Shown one piece after another: positions 17,390 to 26,928 of a DNA stretch of 64,000 bases. Within the stretch, counting starts at the first letter, position 1; each line of letters opens with the position of its first letter. The DNA is from an uncultured Granulosicoccaceae bacterium. GTDB lineage: Bacteria > Pseudomonadota > Gammaproteobacteria > Granulosicoccales > Granulosicoccaceae. Under the pieces are notes generated by a model that was not told where the DNA came from, searched no databases, and worked only from the letters and a program-made list of their open reading frames with translations. The position numbers were made by a program, and so were the translations under genes. Where the stretch lies: the NCBI GenBank assembly GCA_937922675.1, contig CALAJN010000001.1, positions 62,001 through 126,000 of the forward strand, given 5' to 3'.

Positions 17390-18199
17390 ATGCAGACTGA
17401 TGACGCTATTACCAAAGAGCCAGCTGTGTCAGCGACCGGCGTGGAAGGCTCTGCCGAGCCGCAAGTCAACCCGGGGTCGGGCACGACTGAAAGGCGGGCA
17501 GCGGTGATCGACCGTAGCTGGCGAGCCTGTACCGAGGCAGAATTTGCCAAGGATTACATGCAGGAGCTGCGGGCTTGGCTTGCAAGCAGGAAATCCCGAC
17601 GCGCTGTGGTGTACCCGCACAGCACCGATTGGTTTCGTGCCTTTGCGCTCACGGCGGTAGAGGATGTGCGCGTGGTCATCCTCGGGCAGGATCCCTACCA
17701 TGGTCCTGGTCAGGCAGAAGGTCTGAGCTTTTCAGTGCCTGATGGCGTGGCGCCTCCGCCTTCTCTGCGCAACATCTTCAAGGAGATCGACGCGGACCTT
17801 GCGGGTGGTGAGCCCCGCTTGCAGCGCACGGGTCGGGGATCACTGGTGGGCTGGGCTCAGCAGGGTGTATTTCTACTGAACAGCGTGTTGACCGTGGAGC
17901 ATGGGCAGGCTGCGGCCCACCAGGGGCGTGGCTGGGAGACCTTTACAGATGCCGTGGTCGAACACCTGAGTGTGCATGGACAACCGATGGTGTTCTTGCT
18001 GTGGGGCAGTTACGCGCAGAAGAAGGGGCAGGTGATTGACGCCTCTCGGCATCTGGTGCTGCGTGCCCCTCACCCCTCGCCACTGTCGGCTCGCCGCGGC
18101 TTCTTTGGCTGCCGGCACTTCTCGGCCGCCAATGCCTGGCTTGAGGAGCAGGGCAGAGGCCACATTGATTGGTACGCAACCACAGGCAAGTCGTCGTGA
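17390..18199 (+). CDS. ung: Uracil-DNA glycosylase
   Basis: A 269-residue family 1 uracil-DNA glycosylase that removes uracil from DNA. The water-activating loop GQDPYHGPGQAEGLSFSVP and the HPSPLSARRGFFGCRHFS leucine-loop motif with its catalytic histidine are intact; LLWGSYAQ is the strand that holds the uracil-binding asparagine region (here Gly-Ser-Tyr). The N-terminus carries about 35 extra low-complexity residues compared with E. coli Ung (229), which could also mean a later start. It is divergent from lptD and its stop overlaps the mltB start by one base. Confidence 0.95.
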   Translation: MQTDDAITKEPAVSATGVEGSAEPQVNPGSGTTERRAAVIDRSWRACTEAEFAKDYMQELRAWLASRKSRRAVVYPHSTDWFRAFALTAVEDVRVVILGQDPYHGPGQAEGLSFSVPDGVAPPPSLRNIFKEIDADLAGGEPRLQRTGRGSLVGWAQQGVFLLNSVLTVEHGQAAAHQGRGWETFTDAVVEHLSVHGQPMVFLLWGSYAQKKGQVIDASRHLVLRAPHPSPLSARRGFFGCRHFSAANAWLEEQGRGHIDWYATTGKSS

Positions 18200-19245
18200 T
18201 GATCCTTTCACTTGCACGATCCGTGATGCCCAGTCGAGCCGCCGGTGTAGCGCCAAGCGCTGCGTTGATCGCCGCGCTCCTCACCACGGTCAGTGGTACG
18301 GCGCGCGCTGACAGCATGCTGCAACGGGCGCAGGTGCGCGACTACCTGCAGGACGTGGCCACTGAGCACGGCCTCGATCATGCTCGCTTGGTGGGCTTGT
18401 TTGCCGATCTGCAGACCAATGAGGACGTACTGGAGTTGATTCGGAGGCCTGCGGAAAAGCGCCTCGAATGGCCCGCCTATCGTTCGATCTTTCTCGGTGA
18501 AGATCGCATTGCGGACGGGCGGGCCTTTCTCGTCAAACACGCCAATCTCTTTGCCGCGGCCTTCGACCGCTACGGTGTGCCCCCCGCTGTAATTGCAGCG
18601 ATTATCGGGGTTGAGACCTTTTATGGCCGGATTACCGGGCGCTTCGGTGTCCTGGACGCCCTGACTACCCTGTCTTTCGATCATCCTCCGCGCGCGGCCT
18701 TCTTTCGCTCGGAGTTGACCGAGTACCTGATATTGGGTACCGAGCAAAATTGGGCGTTGGACGAAATGCTCGGCAGCTACGCGGGTGCCATGGGATTGCC
18801 GCAGTTCATCTCCAGTAGCTATCGTGCTTACGCGGTGGACTTCGATGACGATGAAAAAATTGATCTGTTCAGCAGTATTCCCGATGTCATTGGCTCGGTA
18901 GCCAACTACCTCGCGGAACATGGCTGGCAACGTGGCGAGTCGGTGGCCGAACTATGGAAGGCAGCGCCGGCGTCGATGGCCAACTGGGAGCGCGATGCGC
19001 TAAAACCATCCGTTGATCCGCGTGAGATTGCGGCAGCGGGGTTTGCTACAGAAGCTCTGGCGCGTGCCATTGCCTCGAGCAGCCCGATTTCGGTCATGCG
19101 TTTTGACAATGGCAATGGCGAAGATACGCTCATCGGCTATAACAATTTCTACGTAATCACGCGCTACAACCACAGTCGGTTGTACGCGCGTGCCGTGCTC
19201 GAGCTGGCTCGTGAACTCGACCCACAGCTCGACTTAGTGCGCTGA
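18199..19245 (+). CDS. mltB: Lytic murein transglycosylase B
   Basis: A 348-residue peptidoglycan lytic transglycosylase that cleaves the MurNAc-GlcNAc bond with a 1,6-anhydro product. IIGVETFYGRITGRFGVLDAL includes the catalytic glutamate, and YAGAMGLPQFISSSYRAYAVD is the family's second signature. A signal peptide runs to about TARAD (ALLTTVSGTARAD), without a lipobox, so this one is probably soluble and periplasmic rather than a lipoprotein. The ATG is on the last base of the ung stop; a longer start inside ung is possible but would spoil the signal sequence. It leads the mltB-rlpA-dacA envelope cluster. Confidence 0.94.
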   Translation: MILSLARSVMPSRAAGVAPSAALIAALLTTVSGTARADSMLQRAQVRDYLQDVATEHGLDHARLVGLFADLQTNEDVLELIRRPAEKRLEWPAYRSIFLGEDRIADGRAFLVKHANLFAAAFDRYGVPPAVIAAIIGVETFYGRITGRFGVLDALTTLSFDHPPRAAFFRSELTEYLILGTEQNWALDEMLGSYAGAMGLPQFISSSYRAYAVDFDDDEKIDLFSSIPDVIGSVANYLAEHGWQRGESVAELWKAAPASMANWERDALKPSVDPREIAAAGFATEALARAIASSSPISVMRFDNGNGEDTLIGYNNFYVITRYNHSRLYARAVLELARELDPQLDLVR

Positions 19246-19290
19246 TCGGTGCCCGTCCTGGGCGCCGCAGTGGCGCTCACCGGACATCCT

Positions 19291-20211
19291 ATGACAGTGC
19301 ACTCGCTACGATCGCCATGTCGCCCAGGTCTTGGGCTGCCGCCATTGGTTCTGGCCCTTGCAGCGCTCGCCCTGAGTGCTTGTGGTACGCCCGCCGGGAT
19401 CAGCAAAGGCCTGCCCGGTGATGGGCCTGGTAATGCGCGATTGGCGCATACCGGGCTCACTGAACCTGTACGCAACTTGCCAAAGTCCCGTATTGGAAAC
19501 ACGGCTGAGTACACGGTATTCGGGCAACGCTATGCCGTGCTTGACTCGGCGGCAGGCTTTGTCGAGACAGGCGTCGCCTCCTGGTATGGGTCCAAATTTC
19601 ACGGGCGCGATACCTCCAGCGGTGAGCCCTACGACATGCACGCTATGACCGCGGCCCACAAGCATCTTCCGCTGCCGACCTTTGTACGCGTCACCCGTAC
19701 CGACACGGGGCAGAGTCTGATCGTCAAGGTCAATGATCGTGGGCCGTTTGTTGACGACCGCATCATCGATCTGTCCTACGGCGCCGCGGTACGTCTCGAC
19801 ATGCTCGACAGCGGCACCGCTCCGGTCCATATCGAAGCGATATCGACCCATCATGTGTCACCAGAAGAGCCGCAACACGCTGCGACTGGCGCTACAGACC
19901 CGCTTGACGGCTCTTCGACGTCCAGGCCCCCGTCCAGTGCTGCCGCGACGAGTGTCACGGCGCCGCAAGGCCACTGGATTCAAATCGGGGCTTTCCGAGA
20001 CGACGGCAGTGCAACCGATGAGCTGCAGCGCGTTGCCAGTCAACTTCAAGTGCCGGGTCGCGTCGAGCACGACTCGCAGGTTGAGCTGTATCGCGTGCGG
20101 CTCGGACCGTTGAACGCCAGCAGCGTCGACGCAACGGTAGCGGCACTGGCATCTGTTGGTGTTCAAAGCTATACCATGGTGCGTGCCGCGCGTTTAACGA
20201 CGGTACGCTGA
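19291..20211 (+). CDS. rlpA: RlpA lipoprotein (DPBB + SPOR)
   Basis: A 306-residue outer-membrane lipoprotein. The signal ends in the lipobox LSAC with the modified cysteine about residue 32. The double-psi beta-barrel spans about 95-180, with GVASWYGSKFHGRDTSSGE and VKVNDRGPFVDDRIIDLS holding the conserved His and Asp of the lytic transglycosylase active site. A Ser/Thr/Pro linker leads to a C-terminal SPOR domain (about 232-300, GHWIQIGAFRDDGSA then YRVRLGP), which binds septal, stem-peptide-free glycan. In some bacteria RlpA cleaves such strands to separate daughter cells. A 14-codon longer start at 19249 is possible but no lipoprotein signal would change. Confidence 0.94.
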   Translation: MTVHSLRSPCRPGLGLPPLVLALAALALSACGTPAGISKGLPGDGPGNARLAHTGLTEPVRNLPKSRIGNTAEYTVFGQRYAVLDSAAGFVETGVASWYGSKFHGRDTSSGEPYDMHAMTAAHKHLPLPTFVRVTRTDTGQSLIVKVNDRGPFVDDRIIDLSYGAAVRLDMLDSGTAPVHIEAISTHHVSPEEPQHAATGATDPLDGSSTSRPPSSAAATSVTAPQGHWIQIGAFRDDGSATDELQRVASQLQVPGRVEHDSQVELYRVRLGPLNASSVDATVAALASVGVQSYTMVRAARLTTVR

Positions 20212-20230
20212 CGCTCCAGACTTGAGACTC

Positions 20231-21451
20231 ATGACCCGATTGATGTTTTCACGCATTCCCCTGTCAACTCGCCAGTCCGCTCGTGCAAAGGCCCCTTGGC
20301 ACCTGAATATGCGTCTGCATGCTGGCCTGCATGTTGTTCTGCTCGTGAGTGCGCTATGGGCACCCCTGGCCAATGCCGGGGCGCCTTTGCCGTCTCCACC
20401 GCAGCTTTCGGCTGACAGCTTCCTGCTGCTGGATCACACCAGCGGTGCAGTTCTCGCATCCAAGGATCCGGACAAGCGGGTAGAGCCTGCGAGTTTGACC
20501 AAGATCATGACAGCTTATCTGGTAGCGGCAGAACTGGACCGTGGCAGTCTGACGCTGGATGAGCCGGTGATTATCAGCGACGCTGCGCAAGCCATGCCGG
20601 GTTCAAGGATGTTTGTAGAGTCAGGCTCGGTCGTACCGCTGGCCGATCTGCTTAGAGGTCTGATCGTTCAATCGGGCAACGATGCAAGTGTGGCGCTCGC
20701 AGAGCACGTGGCTGTGAGTGAGCAAGGCTTTGCAGACATGATGAATCGCATGGCCGACTCGCTGGGCATGACAGACACAAACTATGTCAATGCCTCAGGC
20801 TTGCCACATCCAGACCACTACACCACGGCCAGTGATCTGGCAATACTCGCACGGTCGATGATCCGCGAGTTCCCCACAACCTATGCGCTCTACAGCGAGC
20901 GGGAATTCACCTGGAACGAGATTACCCAGAAGAACCGCAACACACTGCTGTGGCGTGATGACCGGGTGGATGGGATGAAGACAGGCCACACGGAATCCGC
21001 GGGCTACTGCCTTGTGGCGAGTGCGGTTCGTGAGGACATGCGTCTGATCAGCATCGTGCTCGGCACGGCCAGTGACAAGACGCGCATCGCTGAGAGTCAA
21101 CGCTTGCTCAACTATGGCTTTCGCTTCTTTGATACACGTCGTGTCTACGCGGCCGGGGAGCAGATCAGCGAGGCCCGGATGTGGATGGGAGAGCAGGAGT
21201 CGATTGCCCTTGGTGTCGCCGAAGACTTGTATTTGACCTTGCCTCGTGACGCCTTCGAGGAGTTGCACAGCCAGATCGAGGTCAGCGATTACATTCGCGC
21301 ACCGACACGTATCGGTGATGAGTTGGGGCGCAGTGTGTTGTCATCCGGAGATCGTGTGTTGGAAGAGGTCCCCTTGTTGGCCTTGCAGAAGGTCGAGGAG
21401 GGTGGGTTTTTCCTGCGTATGCGTCACTCGATCATGCGGCACTTCGACTAG
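20231..21451 (+). CDS. dacA: D-alanyl-D-alanine carboxypeptidase (PBP5/6 family)
   Basis: A roughly 400-residue low-molecular-weight penicillin-binding protein that trims the terminal D-Ala from peptidoglycan stems. The three active-site motifs are in place: SLTKIM (SxxK), SGND (SxN) and KTGHT (KTG). The C-terminus ends in an amphipathic helix (GGFFLRMRHSIMRHFD) that anchors PBP5 to the inner membrane. The start is uncertain: ATG 20231 is given, but ATG 20309 begins the best-looking signal sequence (MRLHAGLHVVLLVSALW, cleaved near ANA). It follows mltB and rlpA, and precedes ybeD and lipB in the usual order. Confidence 0.94.
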   Translation: MTRLMFSRIPLSTRQSARAKAPWHLNMRLHAGLHVVLLVSALWAPLANAGAPLPSPPQLSADSFLLLDHTSGAVLASKDPDKRVEPASLTKIMTAYLVAAELDRGSLTLDEPVIISDAAQAMPGSRMFVESGSVVPLADLLRGLIVQSGNDASVALAEHVAVSEQGFADMMNRMADSLGMTDTNYVNASGLPHPDHYTTASDLAILARSMIREFPTTYALYSEREFTWNEITQKNRNTLLWRDDRVDGMKTGHTESAGYCLVASAVREDMRLISIVLGTASDKTRIAESQRLLNYGFRFFDTRRVYAAGEQISEARMWMGEQESIALGVAEDLYLTLPRDAFEELHSQIEVSDYIRAPTRIGDELGRSVLSSGDRVLEEVPLLALQKVEEGGFFLRMRHSIMRHFD

Positions 21452-21509
21452 CGTTGGTAAGAGGCACGGCTGACTTGCAACGCGGCAGCCTTGCCACCAG
21501 AGTGCCTAC

Positions 21510-21824
21510 ATGAGCACAACAGACACAAACGGCGGGCACCGTGGGCTGGATGGCGAAGAGTCGCTGATCCGCTATCCCGCTGAGCTCTCGGTCAAGGCTA
21601 TGGGTTTGAACGACACGTTCGACGGTGTGCCATTTCAAGACCTGGTCGAGTCATTGGTGTTACCGCTTGTCGCGCCCGGCGAGCCACAACGCATAGACAC
21701 GCGAGAGTCCAGCGGTGGCAAATACCTCTCGGTGCGTGTGTATTTCACGGCCACCAGTCAAGGACAACTCGAGGCAATCTATACCGCCCTGCACGCCGAA
21801 TCCAGGGTCTTGTTCACCTTGTGA
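21510..21824 (+). CDS. ybeD: YbeD-like protein (DUF493/UPF0250)
   Basis: A 104-residue protein of the YbeD/DUF493 family, a small ferredoxin-like alpha/beta fold resembling regulatory ACT-type domains. SLIRYPAELSVKAMG and SGGKYLSVRVYFTATSQGQLEAIY carry the family pattern, the latter matching the KYxSV core strand. The function is not established. It lies between dacA and lipB, as in E. coli, and its stop overlaps the lipB start (GTGA), which supports a link with lipoate metabolism or simply operon conservation. Confidence 0.92.
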   Translation: MSTTDTNGGHRGLDGEESLIRYPAELSVKAMGLNDTFDGVPFQDLVESLVLPLVAPGEPQRIDTRESSGGKYLSVRVYFTATSQGQLEAIYTALHAESRVLFTL

Positions 21825-22471
21825 CGCCCGCGCCCGACACGCTGCTCGTTGATTATCTCGGTCAGCTCACGCAGCCGGATGCGTGGCAGCGTATGCGTGA
21901 TTACACAGACAACCGCGACGCTGACACGCCAGATGCGCTTTGGGTGTGCGAGCACCCACCCGTTTTCACCCTGGGGCAGGCAGGACGTGCACAGCACGTC
22001 CATGATGTTGGCGATATTCCTCTGGTGTCGACGGACCGAGGTGGGCAGGTGACCTATCACGGGCCGGGGCAGATCCTTGTGTACACGCTGATTGACCTGC
22101 GACGCCGGGGCATGGGCATCAGGGACATGGTGAGTCTTTTGGAAAACTCGGTTATTGATCTGCTCGCGAGCCACGATGTCACCGCGGTCGCGCGCAGCGA
22201 TGCTCCTGGGGTTTATGTGGACGGCGCCAAGATCGCTGCACTCGGCCTACGCGTTCGGCGTGGTTGCTCATATCACGGGTTGGCGCTCAATGCCGACATT
22301 GACCTGGCACCTTTCGCGCGTATAGACCCCTGTGGTTACCGCGATATGGCAGTCACTCGCACGCAGGATCAGGGTATTGGCACCGCTACTGCCCAGCTGG
22401 CAGAACAGTTGGTTGCCAATATCACCTCCGCACTCACCAGCCCTTGCCCCGATGGATGCTCGAATCGCTGA
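21821..22471 (+). CDS. lipB: Octanoyl-[acyl-carrier-protein]:protein N-octanoyltransferase
   Basis: A 216-residue enzyme that moves octanoate from acyl carrier protein to the lipoyl domains of 2-oxoacid dehydrogenases and GcvH. PVFTLGQAG and DRGGQVTYHGPGQILVYTLID are the substrate-binding blocks; the acyl-enzyme cysteine is in DPCGYRDM and the catalytic lysine in DGAKIAALGLRV. The GTG start overlaps the ybeD stop. lipA follows 55 bases downstream, so the two steps of endogenous lipoate synthesis are adjacent. Confidence 0.96.
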   Translation: MTPAPDTLLVDYLGQLTQPDAWQRMRDYTDNRDADTPDALWVCEHPPVFTLGQAGRAQHVHDVGDIPLVSTDRGGQVTYHGPGQILVYTLIDLRRRGMGIRDMVSLLENSVIDLLASHDVTAVARSDAPGVYVDGAKIAALGLRVRRGCSYHGLALNADIDLAPFARIDPCGYRDMAVTRTQDQGIGTATAQLAEQLVANITSALTSPCPDGCSNR

Positions 22472-22526
22472 TCAGGCGCCGCTCAAGGCGTCGTGGGCGG
22501 GCTGACGACACTGGTAGACTGAACCC

Positions 22527-23516
22527 ATGAGCGATATTTCCAGCACTGAGACGGTCATTGCGCCGTCCCGATTCGACCCCGAGGGTCACCAGCGCGGCGC
22601 GGATAAGCTCGCACGCATCCCGATCAAGGTCCAGAAGCCAGAGACGCTGCTCAAGAAGCCATCGTGGATTCGAGCACGCGTATCGAACAACCCGCGCGTG
22701 CAGGAAATCAAGCGCATGATGCGGGAGCTGGACCTGTCTTCTGTCTGCGAGGAGGCCGCGTGCCCCAACCTCGGTGAGTGCTTTGGTCAGGGCACAGCCA
22801 CGTTCATGATCATGGGTGATATCTGCACTCGGCGTTGCCCTTTTTGCGATGTGTCGCACGGCCGCCCCCAACCGCTCGACACCGACGAGCCGCGCAAGCT
22901 CGGCGAGGCGGTTTCGAGGTTGGGTCTTGAGTACGTTGTCATTACCTCGGTTGATCGCGATGATCTGCGTGATGGTGGAGCAGGGCATTTTGATGCCTGT
23001 ATCCAAGCGGTTCGTGAGGCTGCACCCGGCATTCGCATAGAGGTGCTGGTGCCTGACTATCGTGGTCGCATGGACATGGCGCTTGAAGCGATGTCGCATA
23101 ACCCACCCGATGTGTTCAATCACAACCTCGAGACTGTTCCGCGCTTGTACAAGGAATGTCGGCCAGGTTCGGACTATGCCTGGTCGCTTGACCTGCTGCG
23201 ACGGCACAAGCAGCGGTTTGCTTCAGTGCCAACCAAGTCGGGATTGATGCTTGGGCTGGGTGAAACCATTGAGGAAGTCGAGGTCGTGATGGCTGATCTG
23301 CGTGAACATCAGGTTGACATGCTGACGTTGGGTCAGTACCTGCAACCCAGCGCCGATCATCTGGCTGTCAAGCGTTTTGTGCACCCGGACGAGTTTGATG
23401 CGCTGGCAAAACTCGGGCAGTCAATGGGCTTTGCGCATGTGGCCAGTGGCCCCATGGTGCGTTCCTCCTATCACGCTGACAAGCAAGCGGCATCTGCAAC
23501 CGGGCATCAGGCCTGA
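22527..23516 (+). CDS. lipA: Lipoyl synthase
   Basis: A 329-residue radical SAM enzyme that inserts two sulfurs into protein-bound octanoate. It shows both cluster sites: the radical [12 protein letters not shown] motif and the auxiliary cluster cysteines in [13 protein letters not shown]; the C-terminal RSSYHADK region contains the serine that ligates the auxiliary cluster. [18 protein letters not shown] and [11 protein letters not shown] are further conserved blocks. The start ATG 22527 gives a leader of about 75 residues before the first cluster motif, usual for the family. Confidence 0.97.
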   Translation: MSDISSTETVIAPSRFDPEGHQRGADKLARIPIKVQKPETLLKKPSWIRARVSNNPRVQEIKRMMRELDLSSVCEEAACPNLGECFGQGTATFMIMGDICTRRCPFCDVSHGRPQPLDTDEPRKLGEAVSRLGLEYVVITSVDRDDLRDGGAGHFDACIQAVREAAPGIRIEVLVPDYRGRMDMALEAMSHNPPDVFNHNLETVPRLYKECRPGSDYAWSLDLLRRHKQRFASVPTKSGLMLGLGETIEEVEVVMADLREHQVDMLTLGQYLQPSADHLAVKRFVHPDEFDALAKLGQSMGFAHVASGPMVRSSYHADKQAASATGHQA

Positions 23517-23665
23517 AGCGTCGAGCGGGTTCGCTTGACGTTTCCTGGTGGCGCATCACACCGGCCCTCGGGCAACTGTGATGCAGATCCCGCAACGGTT
23601 TAGCGTGGGGCCGCTGGGCTTTGTTTTTCTCGCTTGTCGGACGTTAACGACTGTGTAAGAGGTGA

Positions 23666-25570
23666 TTGCCTCCGGCACATGAGTCCAGACGCTTGAACGT
23701 ATTTCGCAGACCATCAGATGAGGAAGAGCTTGCTGTTCGGCGGGAGCTGATACGCGGCCTGTTCGAGCAAGGTCGCATGGCCGCTATGGTCAGTGCGATT
23801 TCCTTTTTATTTGCGGTGTTGATGCTCGGCAGTCAGATGGGGGCGAACACACTAGCGCCATGGGCAGCCTGCGGTATCGTGTTGATTGTGACTCGCTTGG
23901 TCGTTTCCGAGTGTGGTGATCGTTTGTTCAGCTCACTACGTTTGCGAGTGTATGCAAGTGTTGCTTGTATAGGTGCGATGGGTTGTCTGTGGGGCTCGAT
24001 CGTCTTTTTCTGGCGGCCTGATCTCAGCTTTGCCATACAGATGATGATCACGTTCTTTCCAATCGCCGTTAGTCTCGGCTCGGTTGCAGCCTATGCACAC
24101 TGGTTGCCGGCGTTCTACGCGATGGTCTTCCCGGCACAGCTGCCGTTGTTGGCGCTATTCGCCTTGCAGCCTGACCCACAGGTCAAGTTGTTGGTGTTTC
24201 CGGCTTTGATCTTCATCATCGGTCAACTGGTTGTCGTCAATCGACTGCATGCGCAACTGCGTAAGTCAGTTCTGCTCAAGTTCGGAAATGAGGTACTGGT
24301 ACGCGATCTTTCAGGGCGCAATCATGAGCTGCATGAGGCGCACAAGCTTGCTTCAGTAGGCAGTGAAGCCAAGTCTGAGTTCCTGGCTCGAATGAGTCAT
24401 GAATTTCGCACACCGCTCAATGGCGTTATCGGTATGACCAACGTTCTGGCTGCGAGTGACCTGAACGACAGCCAGCGCGCCCACCTTGATTTGTTGGTAG
24501 CCTCCAGCAACGAGATGCTCGCACTGGTCAACGAACTGCTCGACGCGACACTGTTGCACGCGGATGCGACGAAGCTTGAGCCGGTCGCGGTAAGCCCGCA
24601 AGCCATGCTCGACGCGATCGACCGCTCGGTACGACCGCTTGCAACAATCAAGGGGCTTAGCCTGTCATTCACGATAGACAAGGGCGTGCCCGCCTGGCTG
24701 CACGCAGATCCTGACAGGCTTCGTCAGATCCTGTTCTCTCTGGTAGACAACGCTGTCAAGTTCACTGAGACTGGAAGTGTCGAGCTGCGTCTGGCGGCGG
24801 CGCGCGGTGACAACCCGCGGCTTCACGTTATCGTTGAGGATACCGGGGTCGGTATCCCTGCAGACCGCTTGGCGGATGTTTACGAGCTCTTTACCCAGGG
24901 CGACGGCTTTCGTAACCGCAAGCAAGGCGGGATGGGCATCGGCCTGACGGTGGCTCGTCAGTTGGTAGAGCTCATGGGTGGCACGATCGACTTGAGCAGT
25001 ACGCCTGACATTGGTACACGATTTCTGGTCGAGCTCCCCATGACAGAAGCCAAGGCGCCGCGCTTGTCCGCGAGTGGACTGTTCGCGCAAAAGCCAGCGA
25101 TCTCCAGTGAGAGCCCAGCTCAACAGGTGGGCGCTGGAGCGCAGGCCTCCGGCACCTACGTGCCCGCTGAGAAAGCGCCTGGTCAGCCTATCGATGTGTT
25201 GGTTGTTGAGGACAACAGCATCAACCAATTGGTTGTAGAGAGTATGCTCGACGCAGACAAGATGTCGGTGCGATTTGCGGACAACGGCCGACAGGCCGTT
25301 GATGCGGTCGATGCTCAAGTGCCCGATCTGATTCTGATGGATTGTCAGATGCCGGTCATGGATGGTTTTGATGCCACCCGGCACATTCGGTCACGCGGTA
25401 TAGCGGTACCGATCATCGCGGTTACCGCCAACGCGCTCGCAGGTGATCGCGAGCGGTGTCTGACGGCCGGGATGAATGACTATATTGCCAAGCCGCTTGA
25501 GCCGCTTGAGCTTGCGGAGACGCTCACCCGTTGGTTGGGTGACAGGCTCTCGGATCGCACTGCTGCCTGA
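23666..25570 (+). CDS. Hybrid sensor histidine kinase with receiver domain
   Basis: A 634-residue membrane-bound hybrid kinase. Six hydrophobic segments between residues 40 and 195 form the N-terminal sensor, with no sizable periplasmic domain, so the signal is probably sensed in or near the membrane. A short helix leads to the dimerisation domain with the phospho-accepting His245 in MSHEFRTPLNG, the N box LVDNAVKFTETG, and the ATP-lid glycines in EDTGVGIP and GGMGIGLTVARQ. A Ser/Ala-rich linker connects to a receiver domain with LVVEDNSINQ, the phospho-Asp in LMDCQMPVMDG and the lysine in YIAKPLEP. No Hpt domain is present, so a separate phosphotransferase is needed. Start is a TTG with AGAGG just upstream; TTG 23693 is an alternative. 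Confidence 0.9.
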   Translation: MPPAHESRRLNVFRRPSDEEELAVRRELIRGLFEQGRMAAMVSAISFLFAVLMLGSQMGANTLAPWAACGIVLIVTRLVVSECGDRLFSSLRLRVYASVACIGAMGCLWGSIVFFWRPDLSFAIQMMITFFPIAVSLGSVAAYAHWLPAFYAMVFPAQLPLLALFALQPDPQVKLLVFPALIFIIGQLVVVNRLHAQLRKSVLLKFGNEVLVRDLSGRNHELHEAHKLASVGSEAKSEFLARMSHEFRTPLNGVIGMTNVLAASDLNDSQRAHLDLLVASSNEMLALVNELLDATLLHADATKLEPVAVSPQAMLDAIDRSVRPLATIKGLSLSFTIDKGVPAWLHADPDRLRQILFSLVDNAVKFTETGSVELRLAAARGDNPRLHVIVEDTGVGIPADRLADVYELFTQGDGFRNRKQGGMGIGLTVARQLVELMGGTIDLSSTPDIGTRFLVELPMTEAKAPRLSASGLFAQKPAISSESPAQQVGAGAQASGTYVPAEKAPGQPIDVLVVEDNSINQLVVESMLDADKMSVRFADNGRQAVDAVDAQVPDLILMDCQMPVMDGFDATRHIRSRGIAVPIIAVTANALAGDRERCLTAGMNDYIAKPLEPLELAETLTRWLGDRLSDRTAA

Positions 25571-25599
25571 GGCGTGAGCTCGCTATCAGAGCTCTACGT

Positions 25600-26328
25600 T
25601 CAGGGCTGCATGCGTGTGACATCCCACTGCGAAGGCGCAACCTCGGCATTCGTTGCGCGATACTGAAACCGATCGTGCAATCGGTCGCTGCGACCCTGCC
25701 AGAACTCAAAGCGATCAGGCACCAGGCGATAGCCACCCCAGACTTCAGGGCGCGGGACGTGGCCGTCAGGATACTGCTGGTGCAGCTCGGCAACACGTGC
25801 CTCCAGTACCGCACGATTGTCAACCGGTGCTGATTGCTGTGATGCAGCGGCGCTGAATCGACTGCCCTCAGGGCGCGAATAGAAATAGTCGTCCGCCTCT
25901 GCCGGATCGAGTCTCTCCACGCGTCCCTCGATGCGTACCTGACGTTCAAGGGCGCACCAGTAGAACAGCAGGGCGGCATACGGCTGCGCTGCGAGTTGGC
26001 GACCCTTGTCACTGTCCTGAAAGGTGTACCAGACAAAACCGGAAGCGTCTGCGCGCTTTAGCAGGACCACGCGCGAGTGCGGCCGGCTACCCTCGTCAAC
26101 GGTTGCCAGTACCATGGCCGTTGCATCGACCAGTTTGGCGGCACGCGCATCGGCCAGCCAGTGCCGAAACTGTGTAAGCGGGTCTGCATCCAGATCATGG
26201 CGCGACAGGCTACTGGCTGTGTAGTCCCTGCGTGGTTCGATCAAGGCGTCGTTGCTGTCTCCGGCTGGTTGGCCAAGTGCGGGGTCCAAGCCATCTTTTG
26301 TGGCTTCCTTTGGTGTGTCCGTATTCAT
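25600..26328 (-). CDS. pdxH: Pyridoxamine 5'-phosphate oxidase
   Basis: A 242-residue FMN enzyme that oxidises pyridoxine or pyridoxamine 5'-phosphate to pyridoxal 5'-phosphate. RRDYTASSLSRHDLDADPL is the family N-terminal block; RVVLLKRADASGFVWYTF and ALLFYWCALERQVRIEGRVE bind FMN; and RLHDRFQYR carries the substrate-binding His/Arg near the C-terminus. The first 30 residues are low complexity and longer than in E. coli PdxH (218). It is divergent from yajQ, with a 92-base intergenic region. Confidence 0.96.
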   Translation of the reverse strand: MNTDTPKEATKDGLDPALGQPAGDSNDALIEPRRDYTASSLSRHDLDADPLTQFRHWLADARAAKLVDATAMVLATVDEGSRPHSRVVLLKRADASGFVWYTFQDSDKGRQLAAQPYAALLFYWCALERQVRIEGRVERLDPAEADDYFYSRPEGSRFSAAASQQSAPVDNRAVLEARVAELHQQYPDGHVPRPEVWGGYRLVPDRFEFWQGRSDRLHDRFQYRATNAEVAPSQWDVTRMQP

Positions 26329-26420
26329 GTGGTGAGCATACCGGAGCCAGCTTCGCTACCCTGTGGCCTTGCAGCTATTTCTCGTGATCAACGGTCAAGC
26401 ATTCCCGGGAGGACATTTAC

Positions 26421-26903
26421 ATGCCGTCTTTTGATGTGGTATCCGAAGTCGATTCGCACGAACTCGCCAATGCTGTTGATCAGGCAAGCCGAGAGATCGG
26501 CAACCGTTTTGACTTCAAGGGCACCTCTGCCAAGGTGGAGCTATCGGACACGCGTGTGATGCTGCATGCGGACAGTGACTTTCAGGTGCAACAGATGCAC
26601 CCGGTGCTCTACCAGAAGCTGGTGTCCAGAGGTATTGATATCGAATGCCTTGATGCCAAGCCGGTTGAGAACAGCGGCAAAGGCGTGCGTCAGGCGCTCG
26701 ATGTGCGCCAGGGCATCGACAAGGAGATCGCCAAAAGAGCCACGACCACCATCAAGCAGTCCAAGTTAAAGGTACAAGCGCAGATTCAGGGCGAGCAATT
26801 GCGTGTGACTGGCAAGAAACGTGATGATCTGCAAGCTGCCATGAAGTTGCTCAAGGATGCTGAGCTGGGCATCCCGCTACAATTTCAGAATTTCAGGGAT
26901 TAG
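26421..26903 (+). CDS. yajQ: YajQ family nucleotide-binding protein
   Basis: A 160-residue protein of the YajQ/UPF0234 family: two RNP-like alpha/beta domains that bind nucleotides. MPSFDVVSEVDSHELANAVDQ, FDFKGTSAKVEL and the C-terminal GKKRDDLQAAM segment are typical. Orthologues in Xanthomonas and Pseudomonas bind cyclic di-GMP and affect virulence gene expression; whether this one does cannot be told. A GGAGGA ribosome site sits about 10 bases before the start. Confidence 0.94.
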   Translation: MPSFDVVSEVDSHELANAVDQASREIGNRFDFKGTSAKVELSDTRVMLHADSDFQVQQMHPVLYQKLVSRGIDIECLDAKPVENSGKGVRQALDVRQGIDKEIAKRATTTIKQSKLKVQAQIQGEQLRVTGKKRDDLQAAMKLLKDAELGIPLQFQNFRD

Positions 26904-26928
26904 GTTGCGACGCCATGAGGGGAATTCA

